A DNA stretch of 64,000 nt from Lewinellaceae bacterium (GTDB lineage: Bacteria; Bacteroidota; Bacteroidia; Chitinophagales; Saprospiraceae): NCBI GenBank assembly GCA_020636005.1, contig JACJYR010000001.1:3467079-3531078 (forward strand), in the 5' to 3' direction. Numbering within the stretch: position 1 is the first letter of the stretch; every line of letters starts with the position of its first letter. Position numbers and translations under genes: made by a program. Under the pieces are notes generated by a model, which saw only the letters and a list, made by a program, of their open reading frames with translations, was not told where the DNA came from and searched no databases. Shown piece after piece: positions 9,006 to 17,643 of this stretch.

Positions 9006-10373
9006 ATGCGATGCAGAACTGTTGCCATAGTACTTTGCTTGTCGGCTTTGGGTAAAATGACTGCCCAAGAGGTGGCAAGGACTTACCCAGCCTTCAAATT
9101 CCTGCGTTCAGGGGAGGATTATTCATTTTTGAAAAACAGTTTACCGGGGGACAATTTTTGGGAAAGGCTGAAATATGCCCCACTCGGCGATAAAAACTAC
9201 CTCAGCATTGGCGGTGAGATAAAATCGGAATTTCAACTGCTCCGCAACGAGGATTGGAAAAAAGGGAACAACGATGCTGCATTGTTCCAACGGTTCATGC
9301 TGCACACCGATTGGCATTTTGGAGACAAAGTCCGCTTGTTCGGCCAATTGAAAAGTGGCCATGCCTTGGGACGAAAGGGCCCGCCTTTTTATCTCAATGA
9401 CGACGCCCTGGATTTGCACCAATTTTTCCTCGGCCTTCGGCTTTGGCATTCCACCCTGGAATTGGGCCGGCGGGAATTGTACTATGGCCCACAACGCCTC
9501 ATCAGCCCGAGAGAAGGCACCAATGTGCGGCAATCTTTTGACGGTGCCAGGTGGATCTTGCAAGAAACCAACCTTTCCCTCGATCTGTTTTTTTATGCTT
9601 ACAACCCTCAACGTGTGGGTGTTTTCGACAATAAAATCAATACGGACCAACTGCTGTGGGGCGCCTATTTTGTTTGGAACGTGCCGGGCCGGCAGGGGCT
9701 GAATTTCGATTTTTACTACCTCGGGGCTGACAACGAACACCCCCGTTTCGAAGAGGGCAGCAGGCAGGAGCGCCGCCATTCTTTCGGGGTGCGGCATTGG
9801 GGAGTGAAGGGCCGTTTCAAATATAACAACGAGGCAGTTTTCCAAACCGGTACTTTCGGCGAGGGAAACATCAACGCCTGGACAGCCTCGACGGAAATGA
9901 GTTTTACCCTGCCGGGCAAATCAAAACCCACGCCCGGCCTGAAAGCCGAAATCATCAGCGGTGACGATGACCCCAACGACGGCGACTTGCACACCTTCAA
10001 TCCCTTGTTCCCAAGGGGCGGCTACTTCGGGCTGCTGTCGCTCATCGGCCCTGCCAATTTGATGGACGTTCATCCCTCGCTGGGTTTTAGTTTTGGTGAA
10101 CAATGGAGCCTCGACCTCGACTGGGATTTCTTTTGGCGGCATAAATTGGAAGACGGTATTTATTTCCCATCGGGCAGGTTGAATTTGCCGGGCAGCGGCT
10201 CGAAAGAGCGTTTCATTGGCCACCAGCCAGGCGTACAGCTGGGCTTTGCCGTGAACCGCTTTTTCGAATTGGAGGCTTCATATTTTCGCTTCTTCCCAGG
10301 TGGTTTTATTCAGGAAGTGACCGAAGGGGAACAATTTTCACAAGCTGCGATTTCTTTTAAATTCAAATTTTAA
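9006..10373 (+). CDS. alginate_exp-family outer-membrane beta-barrel
   Basis: A 455-residue exported protein (signal peptide ending MTAQE). The body is rich in alternating aromatic/polar strands and ends in a phenylalanine (ISFKFKF), as expected for an outer-membrane barrel. Segments such as LFGQLKSG, ELGRREL and GARWILQE match the alginate export (PF13372) family, which forms a diffusion channel for anionic sugars or other small solutes. It starts four bases after the YdcZ-like transporter stop, which suggests outer- and inner-membrane steps of one uptake or export route. The substrate is not known. Confidence 0.85.
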   Translation: MRCRTVAIVLCLSALGKMTAQEVARTYPAFKFLRSGEDYSFLKNSLPGDNFWERLKYAPLGDKNYLSIGGEIKSEFQLLRNEDWKKGNNDAALFQRFMLHTDWHFGDKVRLFGQLKSGHALGRKGPPFYLNDDALDLHQFFLGLRLWHSTLELGRRELYYGPQRLISPREGTNVRQSFDGARWILQETNLSLDLFFYAYNPQRVGVFDNKINTDQLLWGAYFVWNVPGRQGLNFDFYYLGADNEHPRFEEGSRQERRHSFGVRHWGVKGRFKYNNEAVFQTGTFGEGNINAWTASTEMSFTLPGKSKPTPGLKAEIISGDDDPNDGDLHTFNPLFPRGGYFGLLSLIGPANLMDVHPSLGFSFGEQWSLDLDWDFFWRHKLEDGIYFPSGRLNLPGSGSKERFIGHQPGVQLGFAVNRFFELEASYFRFFPGGFIQEVTEGEQFSQAAISFKFKF

Positions 10374-10514
10374 AACCTAATCTTTATTACCATGAAAACA
10401 GGAACCGGGATAACATCGCCCTACTTTGCCCTTTCGTGATAGCTTATGTATAGCGGCTGATCGGCAGGTTGTCGAGGTCGGCGAGGCTTAGGAAAAAGCC
10501 TGAAGTCTTTCGTA

Positions 10515-11939
10515 TCAATAAGTAATTTTCACCAATTTGAGTTTGTTGCGGCGCTCACTGGGCACGACGATCTGGTTGGCGGCGGTCTGCACAGCTTCCC
10601 GGAACCGGAGGGAAAGTTCCTTCCGCTCGGTGTTCAGTACGGCGTTGCGGTCGAAATCGCCGCTGCCGGTGATCACGTATTCGCTCACCGTGTTTTCCGA
10701 TTTGATTTCGTCGTTGAAAATGACCCGGAGGGCAGTCGGCGTTTTTGCCAGGAAATAGGAGGAATAGGCCGCTTCGTCGTCCTGGGAATATTGTTTCTTA
10801 TGCAAAATGACTTTCCAATGGACCTCCCCGGTCGGGTGGATGGAAATCAGGAAAACATCGTCGTAGTAATAGTCAATGATAGGGCGCAGCCCTGTGCGGG
10901 AGTAGGCCCCGCCCACCGCCATGCCCCGTTGGAAGGCCTTGTTCAGCTCGCCTATGAGGATGATGCCGCCGTCCGTTCGCAGCACGAGCTCCTGCACGGA
11001 GACTTCCGGCAGGCCCTTGTTTTTGGCTCTTTCTTTTTCCAAGAGCACTGCGACGAATTCATCGTCGAAAGGATGGAATGCCTTCACCGCACCACTTGGG
11101 TTGTCAGGCGATATGCGCATGTAAAAATAACCTTCCGCTTTAATTAAATTATCAATGGAATAAAATCCGCCCGCTATGAGATGATTGTTCAAATTATCGA
11201 ACGAAAAATGAGCATCGTATATCAGGTGGCCATCCATTGGGCAGATAAATCTTTGTATATCTTCTCCCGTGGCCGTGCCGCATTTCAATATTTCAAAAAA
11301 AGGTTCGGAGTTCCTTGATTTCCTGTTTTCTTTATTCAATATCATATACATATTGCCCTCATTGTCCACGAGCATTTGCTCGAAATCCCGCTGCATTAAA
11401 AAGTCGTCCAGGACGAATGATTTTTCCCACAACAACTTCATCCGGCCCATGTGGAAAGAGAACACGGTAAAATTGTTTCCCTGTTCGACAAACCAAATAA
11501 GGGCTGCTTTTTTATCCTCAGAAATGACGACATCAAACTTCGGGGCATAAAATTTAGAACCTATATTTTTGATGGTAACGGAGTCCACCAGGTTGGCGCC
11601 CGGATTGTAGCGATGTATCTTCAATAAGATATCGAACTTTTGTCGAAACTGGTATAGAACGGCAAAATCTCCTCCCATAGGAGCTACTTTGAGAATTTCC
11701 GGCCGCTTTTTGTCGAGCTCGATTTCTTTTTCCCATGCCATCTGCATCAAGTTGTCGAATGCCTGTACCTCGAACTTGGTGCCCTGGTCACGAAACAGCA
11801 GGACATTGCCCCGTTGGTCGTTGATGATATCGTAGGAAACATCGTCCCGGATTTGCAGGCTTTCGGAAACAGTGACTGTTTGGGCCTGCATCCAGCATGG
11901 GCTTGACAACAGGAATATAATGAACCATATATTTTTCAT
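10515..11939 (-). CDS. exported protein of unknown function
   Basis: A 474-residue protein with a signal peptide (ends CWMQAQ). The remainder is rich in beta strands with repeated blocks such as NQRGNVLLF-like, EDKKAALIWF and NEGNMYMIL, suggesting a beta-propeller-like fold. No catalytic motif is visible. The family is not recognised beyond similarity to large secreted proteins common in Saprospiria. It is convergent with the alginate_exp gene and stands alone. Confidence 0.7.
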   Translation of the reverse strand: MKNIWFIIFLLSSPCWMQAQTVTVSESLQIRDDVSYDIINDQRGNVLLFRDQGTKFEVQAFDNLMQMAWEKEIELDKKRPEILKVAPMGGDFAVLYQFRQKFDILLKIHRYNPGANLVDSVTIKNIGSKFYAPKFDVVISEDKKAALIWFVEQGNNFTVFSFHMGRMKLLWEKSFVLDDFLMQRDFEQMLVDNEGNMYMILNKENRKSRNSEPFFEILKCGTATGEDIQRFICPMDGHLIYDAHFSFDNLNNHLIAGGFYSIDNLIKAEGYFYMRISPDNPSGAVKAFHPFDDEFVAVLLEKERAKNKGLPEVSVQELVLRTDGGIILIGELNKAFQRGMAVGGAYSRTGLRPIIDYYYDDVFLISIHPTGEVHWKVILHKKQYSQDDEAAYSSYFLAKTPTALRVIFNDEIKSENTVSEYVITGSGDFDRNAVLNTERKELSLRFREAVQTAANQIVVPSERRNKLKLVKITY

Positions 11940-12040
11940 AGCAGTCTATATATTAGTAACGATTAAAAAATAAATTCCCCATTTTGATTTTAAAACCCCG
12001 GCACTGGAAGGTTTTTTCAAATATGGGTCATCCCGAACTT

Positions 12041-12067
12041 CAACCCACGATTTTAATCGTGGGGTTG
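12041..12067. terminator. hairpin between two minus-strand genes
   Basis: CAACCCACGAT and ATCGTGGGGTTG form a stem of 11 pairs with a TTTA loop and one bulged G. The flanking run of T (GAGTTTTCC) is short. The stem lies between the RDD gene and the unknown exported protein gene and could end transcription of the RDD gene. The same palindrome type is a common dispersed repeat in related genomes, so it may simply be a repeat. Confidence 0.5.
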
Positions 12068-12108
12068 AGTTTTCCTTCGATCCTTATCCGGTTATTAAAG
12101 TAAACATA

Positions 12109-12846
12109 TCATCTTGTCAAGACAATATAATCACGGATCAAGGTTTTTAAAAATTCGATTCTATTGGTTTTTGGGGCCTCTATTTGCAGTTGGGCGCATA
12201 TACGGTCCACGGCCTCGTGGATGGCATCTATATGCGCCGTGTTCCGCCAGGTCTGTGCCCTTGCGATAAGATTTTTCAGCAACAGCATATCGCCTTCGCC
12301 CAACTGTCGCACGGCGGGGTATTTCGGCTCATAATTCTCCAGGGTGCTTATTTTCAAAATATCCTCCAGCCGGAAATGCAGTTGGTTTTTCACCCGGATG
12401 ACGGCGGTATTGGCGGCCAGGTCGCCCAGGCGCTGCCCTTTGAACGTGGTGCCGATGAGCACAGCGCCGAGGATGCCCAACGAGAGGAAAAAATCTACCA
12501 TCAGGAAAGCACTGCGGATGAGGTAATCACCCAGGCCCGGTGCCCGCCCGTCGAGGCGCACCACTTTGATCTTCAACGCTTTTTTGCCCAGGGTCTGCCC
12601 ATCTGAAAACAGCTCGGACAGGAAATGGTAGGCGAGCAGGCCCACCAGGTTGAGCAGCCAAAGGAACCGTTCGCCCCAATGGGTCATGATGCTGCCAAAG
12701 ATGGTCAGCACGAAAAACATGAGCAGCGCATACAGCAGGTAGTAGAGCACCAGGTCCAGGAAAAAAGCAAAGAAGCGATCCCGCAGGGAGGCGAGGTCGT
12801 ACTCGATGACAACATTTTGCGTAGTGCGTATGTCTATGGATGCCAT
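12109..12846 (-). CDS. RDD-family membrane protein
   Basis: A 245-residue protein. The N-terminal half is an RDD domain. The diagnostic arginine-Asp-Asp region appears as LRDRFFAFFLDLVLYYLLYALL, followed by two more transmembrane segments and GKKALKIKVVRLDG, ending with GQRLGDLAANTAVI. The C-terminal 100 residues are soluble and helical, with a conserved look in this phylum. RDD proteins have been linked to ion transport or envelope stress, but no function can be assigned here. It faces away from the downstream EAD11-like gene. Confidence 0.85.
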   Translation of the reverse strand: MASIDIRTTQNVVIEYDLASLRDRFFAFFLDLVLYYLLYALLMFFVLTIFGSIMTHWGERFLWLLNLVGLLAYHFLSELFSDGQTLGKKALKIKVVRLDGRAPGLGDYLIRSAFLMVDFFLSLGILGAVLIGTTFKGQRLGDLAANTAVIRVKNQLHFRLEDILKISTLENYEPKYPAVRQLGEGDMLLLKNLIARAQTWRNTAHIDAIHEAVDRICAQLQIEAPKTNRIEFLKTLIRDYIVLTR

Positions 12847-13475
12847 GTCCAGTTGGTAAAACTGCTCCCGGATTTATTCCGGGATGGCAGTTGGCAGGTT
12901 TTGCCAGCCACCTGCCGTCAGCGTTGAGCAAGGTTTGAACAATAACTTATCATTTTGTGCTTCCTTAAACCAAGCCGGAAAAGGGCTTTTAAAAATAATT
13001 CCGATTTCACACCGGGATTTGTCCTCCGCTCCCGAAAAGTTTAAGAATTCAAACTTCGTTATTTTTTCCTAAAACTAATTTCCAACCATCAAACAGAGAA
13101 GCCTTGTTCATGTTGCCCAGGGAAGGAAATAAATCGGCTGCCGGCCGTTGAGGCGGTCAGCCCGGCCAAAGCAACTAGGCATTCATTTATGGGCCTGCTC
13201 CGAAAAGTCAATGCCGGGAAAAAGCCAGAAAGAGAGGCTGTACCAAAGCCTTGATTACGATTTAAAAGTATTCAAAATACAGACAGTTCATATTTTAGGT
13301 ATCGTTCCAATCATAATCCGTAAATCGGTACACTTAATTTGGTACTTATGAAGCAGCCTCTCCCTAAAGGTTGTTTTCCCGTGCCGGAGGCTCGACTTTA
13401 TCATAGGTTTTTCGGAAGGGACTCAGTTGTTCTACCATTCAAAAACCCTACCTTGCCTTCAAAAAGGCGTTTTAC
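12847..13475. other. 629-base intergenic region with hairpins
   Basis: No gene is supported here. There is a small hairpin CCCGGATTTATTCCGGG near 12868, a G+C-rich inverted segment around 12890, and an imperfect inverted-repeat element at 13232-13362 described separately. The sequence CTACCTTGCC near 13449 could act as a -7 box for the gene at 13476. The minus-strand promoter of the RDD gene should also lie here. Confidence 0.5.
13232..13362. repeat. MITE-like imperfect inverted repeat
   Basis: The left end begins GAGAGGCTG then TACCAAA. The right end, read on the other strand, is GAGAGGCTGCTTCATAAG followed by TACCAAAT. The two ends match apart from nine bases missing from the left one. The 75-bp interior has no coding frame. 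This is what a decayed non-autonomous element would leave, though no target-site duplication was identified. Confidence 0.45.
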
Positions 13476-14333
13476 ATGGACAAGCCAACCGCTGAACACA
13501 TAAAAGACCTCATCGCCGACAACCAACTGGAACAAGCCCTGAACCTGTTGATAGGCATCGAACAACTGCAGGGTATGGAGCGCCACAACACGCTTTTGTT
13601 GCTGAAGGGCAGGCTGGCCATGATCAAAGAACAAGAACTGGCAGGCTTGCTCGATATGGACGAAATCGTGCAGCAAAAGCTGAAAATTTCGCACGCCGTA
13701 CTGAAAATGCTGGACGAAAAGCCTGAAGCATTTCCCGAAGGCCGGGCAACCACTACAAAACGGGCCGAATCGCAAAAGGCCCAGCCCGCCCAGCCCGGCA
13801 AACCTTGGGCAAAATACCTGCTCTTTGGCCTTGGTATTTTGGTGGCAGGCTTCCTGGTTTTTCGGTTGCTGGCCCCCGGCACGGTTGAGGAAGGGAAAAC
13901 CGAAAATCCCGGCCAGGTACACACAGATCAAACCACTGTTGAAGACCAGCCAACCAATGTGCCCGCGGACAAGCCGCTGAAAGTGCTCGACTTCCCCAAC
14001 CTGAAAAAACCGTTCAACTTCCTCGACTTCGGGTTGGAGTTCGCATGGGCTGATGCCGAATGGGTTTCCGACCAGGAAATCAGGCTCAAAATACGCTATT
14101 ACCTCACCTGCAAGAGCAACCTCGGCATCTGTTACCGGGCAGCCATCCGCATCTATGCCGATGGAAAGCCCATCGCCCCGGCCAGCCAATCGAACCTGGA
14201 TGGCTGGATTGAACACGAAGCCACTGCCACCGACGATGTAACCTTTGTGCTGCCTGCCGGGACTAAGGATTTCCTAATCGAGTTTTCGAGGGATCATTCG
14301 ACCTGGAAACGGCCTTTCAAAATTTTAAAATAG
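13476..14333 (+). CDS. EAD11-like domain protein with one transmembrane helix
   Basis: A 285-residue protein. Residues 1-80 form a helical domain (IKDLIADNQLEQALNLL, then HNTLLLLKGRL and LDMDEIVQQKLKISHAVLKML) that resembles effector-associated domain 11, an adaptor domain found in Bacteroidota conflict and signalling proteins. A proline/charged linker leads to a transmembrane helix around residues 110-130 (YLLFGLGILVAGFLVFRLLA). The extracytoplasmic C-terminal domain is beta-rich and contains paired cysteines (CKSNLGIC). No catalytic motif is visible. Adaptor domains of this kind recruit effectors carrying the same domain, but no partner is nearby. Confidence 0.65.
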   Translation: MDKPTAEHIKDLIADNQLEQALNLLIGIEQLQGMERHNTLLLLKGRLAMIKEQELAGLLDMDEIVQQKLKISHAVLKMLDEKPEAFPEGRATTTKRAESQKAQPAQPGKPWAKYLLFGLGILVAGFLVFRLLAPGTVEEGKTENPGQVHTDQTTVEDQPTNVPADKPLKVLDFPNLKKPFNFLDFGLEFAWADAEWVSDQEIRLKIRYYLTCKSNLGICYRAAIRIYADGKPIAPASQSNLDGWIEHEATATDDVTFVLPAGTKDFLIEFSRDHSTWKRPFKILK

Positions 14334-14384
14334 TCATTGGCCATTCGTCATTCGTCGTTAGGGGCGTAGATAAACCCAATGGCC

Positions 14385-14423
14385 AATGACCTCAATGACC
14401 AATGACCTCAATGACCAATGACC
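14385..14423 (+). repeat. AATGACC repeats overlapping the mnmE start
   Basis: Five copies of the heptamer AATGACC occur at 14385, 14394, 14401, 14410 and 14417, some separated by TC. The last copy contains the mnmE start codon (ATG at 14418), so the ribosome-binding region of mnmE is repeat DNA with no purine-rich Shine-Dalgarno. A change in copy number would alter the leader but not the reading frame. Confidence 0.7.
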
Positions 14424-15881
14424 TATTCAAGACACAACCTCGCCGACACCATCGTAGCCCTGGCCACGCCGCCCGGCGTAGGTGCCATCGGTATCATCCG
14501 GCTTTCGGGCAGCGAAGCTATCGGCATCGTGCAAAAAGTGTTCGGCGGCAAAGATTTGACGCAGCAGGACAGCCACACCCTCCATTTCGGCACCATCATC
14601 GGCGAGGATGGGAAGATACTGGACGAGGTGCTGGTCTCCCTGTTCAAAGCACCGCATTCCTATACCGGTGAAAATGTGGCCGAAGTTTCCTGCCACGGCT
14701 CGCCGTTTATCCTGCGCCAAGTATTGGAACTTTTTATTGAAAAAGGCGCCCGGCTGGCCCAGCCCGGCGAGTTCACGCTGCGAGCTTTTTTAAATGGTAA
14801 AATGGATCTCTCCCAGGCCGAGGCCGTGGCCGACCTCATCACCTCCACCTCCGAAAGCGCCCACAGTGTGGCCATGCGCCAGATGCGGGGCGGTTTCAGC
14901 CATGAAATCAAAAAGCTGCGGGAAGACCTCATCAACTTCGCCAGCCTCATCGAATTGGAACTGGATTTCGCCGAGGAAGACGTAGAGTTTGCCAACCGGG
15001 AGCAATTAAAGCTGACTGTTGCCAAAATTCAATCATTCATTCATTCACTCATTCGCTCATTCCGCCTGGGCAATGTGCTGAAAACAGGCGTCCCCACCGT
15101 CATCGCCGGCCGCCCGAACGCCGGCAAGTCCACCCTGCTCAACGCCCTCCTTAACGAGGAGCGGGCCATCGTCAGCCACATCGCCGGCACTACCCGTGAC
15201 ACCATCGAGGAAATCCTCAACATCAATGGCGTGGAGTTCCGCCTGATAGACACGGCGGGCATCCGGGAGGCGCAAGACCAGATAGAAGCCATCGGCGTGG
15301 AAAAGACGATGGAGAAAGTGCGGCAAGCGACCCTGCTCGTGTACGTGTTCGATGTGGTGGAAACAAAGATTGACGAAGTGCTGGCCGACGTAAAAAATTT
15401 GCAAAGTGAAAACACCCAACTCCTCGTCGTTTGCAATAAAATGGACAACCTGCCCAGCTATAAACCTGAATGGCTGCTTCATCCCGCTGACCCTGCTATC
15501 CCCGATTTCTTCTTCGCAAACCGTTCGCAGTTGGCAGTTGGCAGTTGGCAGTTGGCAGTTGGCCAGCAGCAAGTGATTACCTTGTCAGCTAAAAACGGCA
15601 TGAACATCCCCTTCCTCAAAGAAAAGCTCTACGACCTCGCCATTTCGGAAAAAGTGAACCTGGAAAGCCCCATCGTGACGAACGCCCGGCATTACGAGGC
15701 GCTGCAAAAAGCCTCCGAGAGTTTGGACGATGTGCAGCGTGGCCTGGACGATGGGGTGACTTCGGATTTTGTGGCGATGGATATTCGGCGGGCGCTGGCT
15801 TATCTTGGGGAGATACTTGGGGAGATGAGTACGGAGGATTTGCTTTCTAACATCTTTAGCCGCTTTTGCATTGGGAAGTAA
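14418..15881 (+). CDS. mnmE: tRNA uridine-34 modification GTPase MnmE
   Basis: A 487-residue MnmE/TrmE protein. With MnmG it makes the 5-carboxymethylaminomethyl group on U34 of certain tRNAs. The N-terminal tetrahydrofolate-binding domain begins HNLADTIVALATPPGVGAIG. The GTPase domain has G1 GRPNAGKST near 231, the GTTRDT switch, G3 DTAGI and NKMD. The C-terminus ends with the catalytic CIGK. A five-copy heptamer repeat (15528-15562) inserts about a dozen residues (SQLAVGSWQLAVG) between NKMD and the following strand, an odd expansion in a housekeeping enzyme. The genomic island begins just downstream. Confidence 0.95.
   Translation: MTYSRHNLADTIVALATPPGVGAIGIIRLSGSEAIGIVQKVFGGKDLTQQDSHTLHFGTIIGEDGKILDEVLVSLFKAPHSYTGENVAEVSCHGSPFILRQVLELFIEKGARLAQPGEFTLRAFLNGKMDLSQAEAVADLITSTSESAHSVAMRQMRGGFSHEIKKLREDLINFASLIELELDFAEEDVEFANREQLKLTVAKIQSFIHSLIRSFRLGNVLKTGVPTVIAGRPNAGKSTLLNALLNEERAIVSHIAGTTRDTIEEILNINGVEFRLIDTAGIREAQDQIEAIGVEKTMEKVRQATLLVYVFDVVETKIDEVLADVKNLQSENTQLLVVCNKMDNLPSYKPEWLLHPADPAIPDFFFANRSQLAVGSWQLAVGQQQVITLSAKNGMNIPFLKEKLYDLAISEKVNLESPIVTNARHYEALQKASESLDDVQRGLDDGVTSDFVAMDIRRALAYLGEILGEMSTEDLLSNIFSRFCIGK
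15528..15562 (+). repeat. five CAGTTGG heptamers inside mnmE
   Basis: The 7-base unit CAGTTGG is repeated five times in tandem and without error within the GTPase domain coding region. Because seven is not a multiple of three, gain or loss of one copy would shift the frame and truncate MnmE. Confidence 0.9.
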
Positions 15882-16113
15882 CCACCCTATTTTTGTTTTC
15901 CCTCCGTTTTCTTTTCCTTGATTATCAGTGTTTTATATTCATTTAGTTGTTGTTTCTTACCTCTTTTTTTCCTAAATTTGATGCCAGGTTGTTGCCCGAT
16001 TGAAGAAATAGTCTTGGGCAACAAATGAGTTTTGTTAGAGGCGAGTTTCTGCAACAAGCAGCAACATTCAGCAACTATAAGAAACCATTGGCACATACTT
16101 TCAAACCGTACAC

Positions 16114-16479
16114 ATGGCTTATCAAATCCAAATTCCCCGGACTTGCCTTTACTGTGGAAAGGTGTTCATCGCCCAAAAGACAGTAACCAAATACTGCTCA
16201 CACAAATGCAACCAGCGCCATTACAAAGTTTTGAAACGGCAGGAGAAAATTCAGCAGACCCTCGAAGATGATAAGAGGACAGCGACTGAACCCACCACGT
16301 TGCCATCAACAAAAAGCATCGGCAGCAGAGAGTACCTCAGCGTTGCCGATGCTTGTGAACTCTACGGCATCAGCCGGTTCACCGTTTACAGATTAATTGA
16401 TTCAGGAAAAATAGCAGCAGGAAAAATAGGACGGCGGACGATTATCCCCCGTTCGGAATTTACCAAACTTTTTTCATAA
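16114..16479 (+). CDS. zinc-ribbon plus HTH_17 excisionase-like protein
   Basis: A 121-residue DNA-binding protein. Residues 8-40 contain a small metal-binding motif (CLYCGK, then YCSHKCNQR). Residues 70-120 form a MerR-type winged HTH of the excisionase family (YLSVADACELYGISRFTVYRLIDSGKIAAGKIGRRTII). It precedes the integrase gene by 18 bases on the same strand, which suits a recombination directionality factor or regulator of the integrase. An ATACTTTC sequence shortly upstream (near 16097) may be its -7 box. Confidence 0.75.
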   Translation: MAYQIQIPRTCLYCGKVFIAQKTVTKYCSHKCNQRHYKVLKRQEKIQQTLEDDKRTATEPTTLPSTKSIGSREYLSVADACELYGISRFTVYRLIDSGKIAAGKIGRRTIIPRSEFTKLFS

Positions 16480-16497
16480 CCATTAAACAACCGTACC

Positions 16498-17643
16498 ATG
16501 TCCGTCACCCTGCGCCAACGGAGGAAGGGCAAGAAAATCAGCCTTTACCTCGATTACTACCAAAACGGCAAGCGGGAGTATGAGTACCTTGGATTGTACC
16601 TCATACCCGCCGATGCCAACCTTTCCAAACTGGAAAAAGCCGAAAACAAAAGAACCCTCGAACTTGCCGAGACCATCCGGGCAAAGCGTTTGCTGGAAAT
16701 TCAAAACGGCGTGTTTGGCCTACACGACCAGGGTAAGCTCAACGCAAGTTTCATGGAGTATTACAAACAACTCATGGAGAAACGAAAGAGCCATGAAAGC
16801 GACAGCAACTACGGCAACTGGAAAAGTGCCTTGCTCCACTTGGAAGCCTTCACCGGAGGGGATTTGTCCTTTGCTGAAATCAACCGCCAATGGGTAGAGA
16901 ACTTCCGGGATTACCTCGTCAAGGACGCCCGCACCAAGGGCGGTCGCCGCTTGTCTCAAAATTCGACGGCTTCCTATTACGCCAAAGTCATCGCTGCCAT
17001 CAAGCAGGCGGTTAAGGACGGAATCTTGCGCCAGAACCCTGCACAAGGCGTTGATTTCATCAAGCAGATTGACCCGGAGCGGCAGTTCCTTTCCTTAGAG
17101 GAGTTGCAACGATTGGCAGCTACCGACTGCGAAATTCCTGCTTTGAAAAACGCTTTTCTGTTCAGCGCTTTGACAGGGTTGCGTTGGAGCGACATCGAAA
17201 AACTAACCTGGTCGGAAGTGCATACTTCAAATGAATATGGGCACTTCCTCCAATTCCGGCAGAAGAAAACCAAAGGCTTTGAAACCCTGCCTATTTCCCA
17301 GCAAGCCAGCGACCTGATGGGAGTCAGAGGAAAACCGGACGAACAGGTTTTTACAGGGTTAGCTTACAGCGCATGGATGAATATCAAGCTGCGGGTATGG
17401 CTATTGTCGGCAGGCATCACCAAGAAAATCAGCTTCCATTGCGCCCGCCATACGTTTGCAACGCTTCAACTGTCGCTTGGCACCGACATCTATACCGTCT
17501 CCAAAATGCTCGGCCATCGGGAGTTGAAAACGACGCAGGTGTACACCAAAATCATTGACGAAAAGAAGCGGGAGGCCGCTTCAAGAATAAACCTGCAATT
17601 CGTCGCACAACCACTATTCACTGAAAATCAAACAATTCAATAA
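16498..17643 (+). CDS. tyrosine site-specific integrase
   Basis: A 381-residue phage-type integrase. An N-terminal arm-binding domain (SVTLRQRRKGKKISLYLDYY) and a SAM-like core-binding domain precede the catalytic domain. The catalytic residues are Arg229 (TGLRWSD), His314 and Arg317 (HCARHTF), His340 (LGHRELKTT) and the nucleophile Tyr349 (VYTKI). All are present, so the enzyme should be active. It is the form common in Bacteroidota integrative elements and probably catalyses insertion of this island. Its stop codon overlaps the start of the DUF1016 gene (TAATG). Confidence 0.92.
   Translation: MSVTLRQRRKGKKISLYLDYYQNGKREYEYLGLYLIPADANLSKLEKAENKRTLELAETIRAKRLLEIQNGVFGLHDQGKLNASFMEYYKQLMEKRKSHESDSNYGNWKSALLHLEAFTGGDLSFAEINRQWVENFRDYLVKDARTKGGRRLSQNSTASYYAKVIAAIKQAVKDGILRQNPAQGVDFIKQIDPERQFLSLEELQRLAATDCEIPALKNAFLFSALTGLRWSDIEKLTWSEVHTSNEYGHFLQFRQKKTKGFETLPISQQASDLMGVRGKPDEQVFTGLAYSAWMNIKLRVWLLSAGITKKISFHCARHTFATLQLSLGTDIYTVSKMLGHRELKTTQVYTKIIDEKKREAASRINLQFVAQPLFTENQTIQ

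Noticed and set aside
9141..9845. Minus-strand open frame opposite the alginate_exp gene
   Set aside because: A shadow of the barrel gene, with no independent support.
13401..14216. Long minus-strand open frame opposite the EAD11-like gene
   Set aside because: It mirrors the codons of the plus-strand gene and has no domain or sensible N-terminus.
15882..16113. Search for a tRNA gene or att repeat at the left island limit
   Set aside because: No tRNA-like cloverleaf and no direct repeat shared with 52700-52830 could be found by eye.
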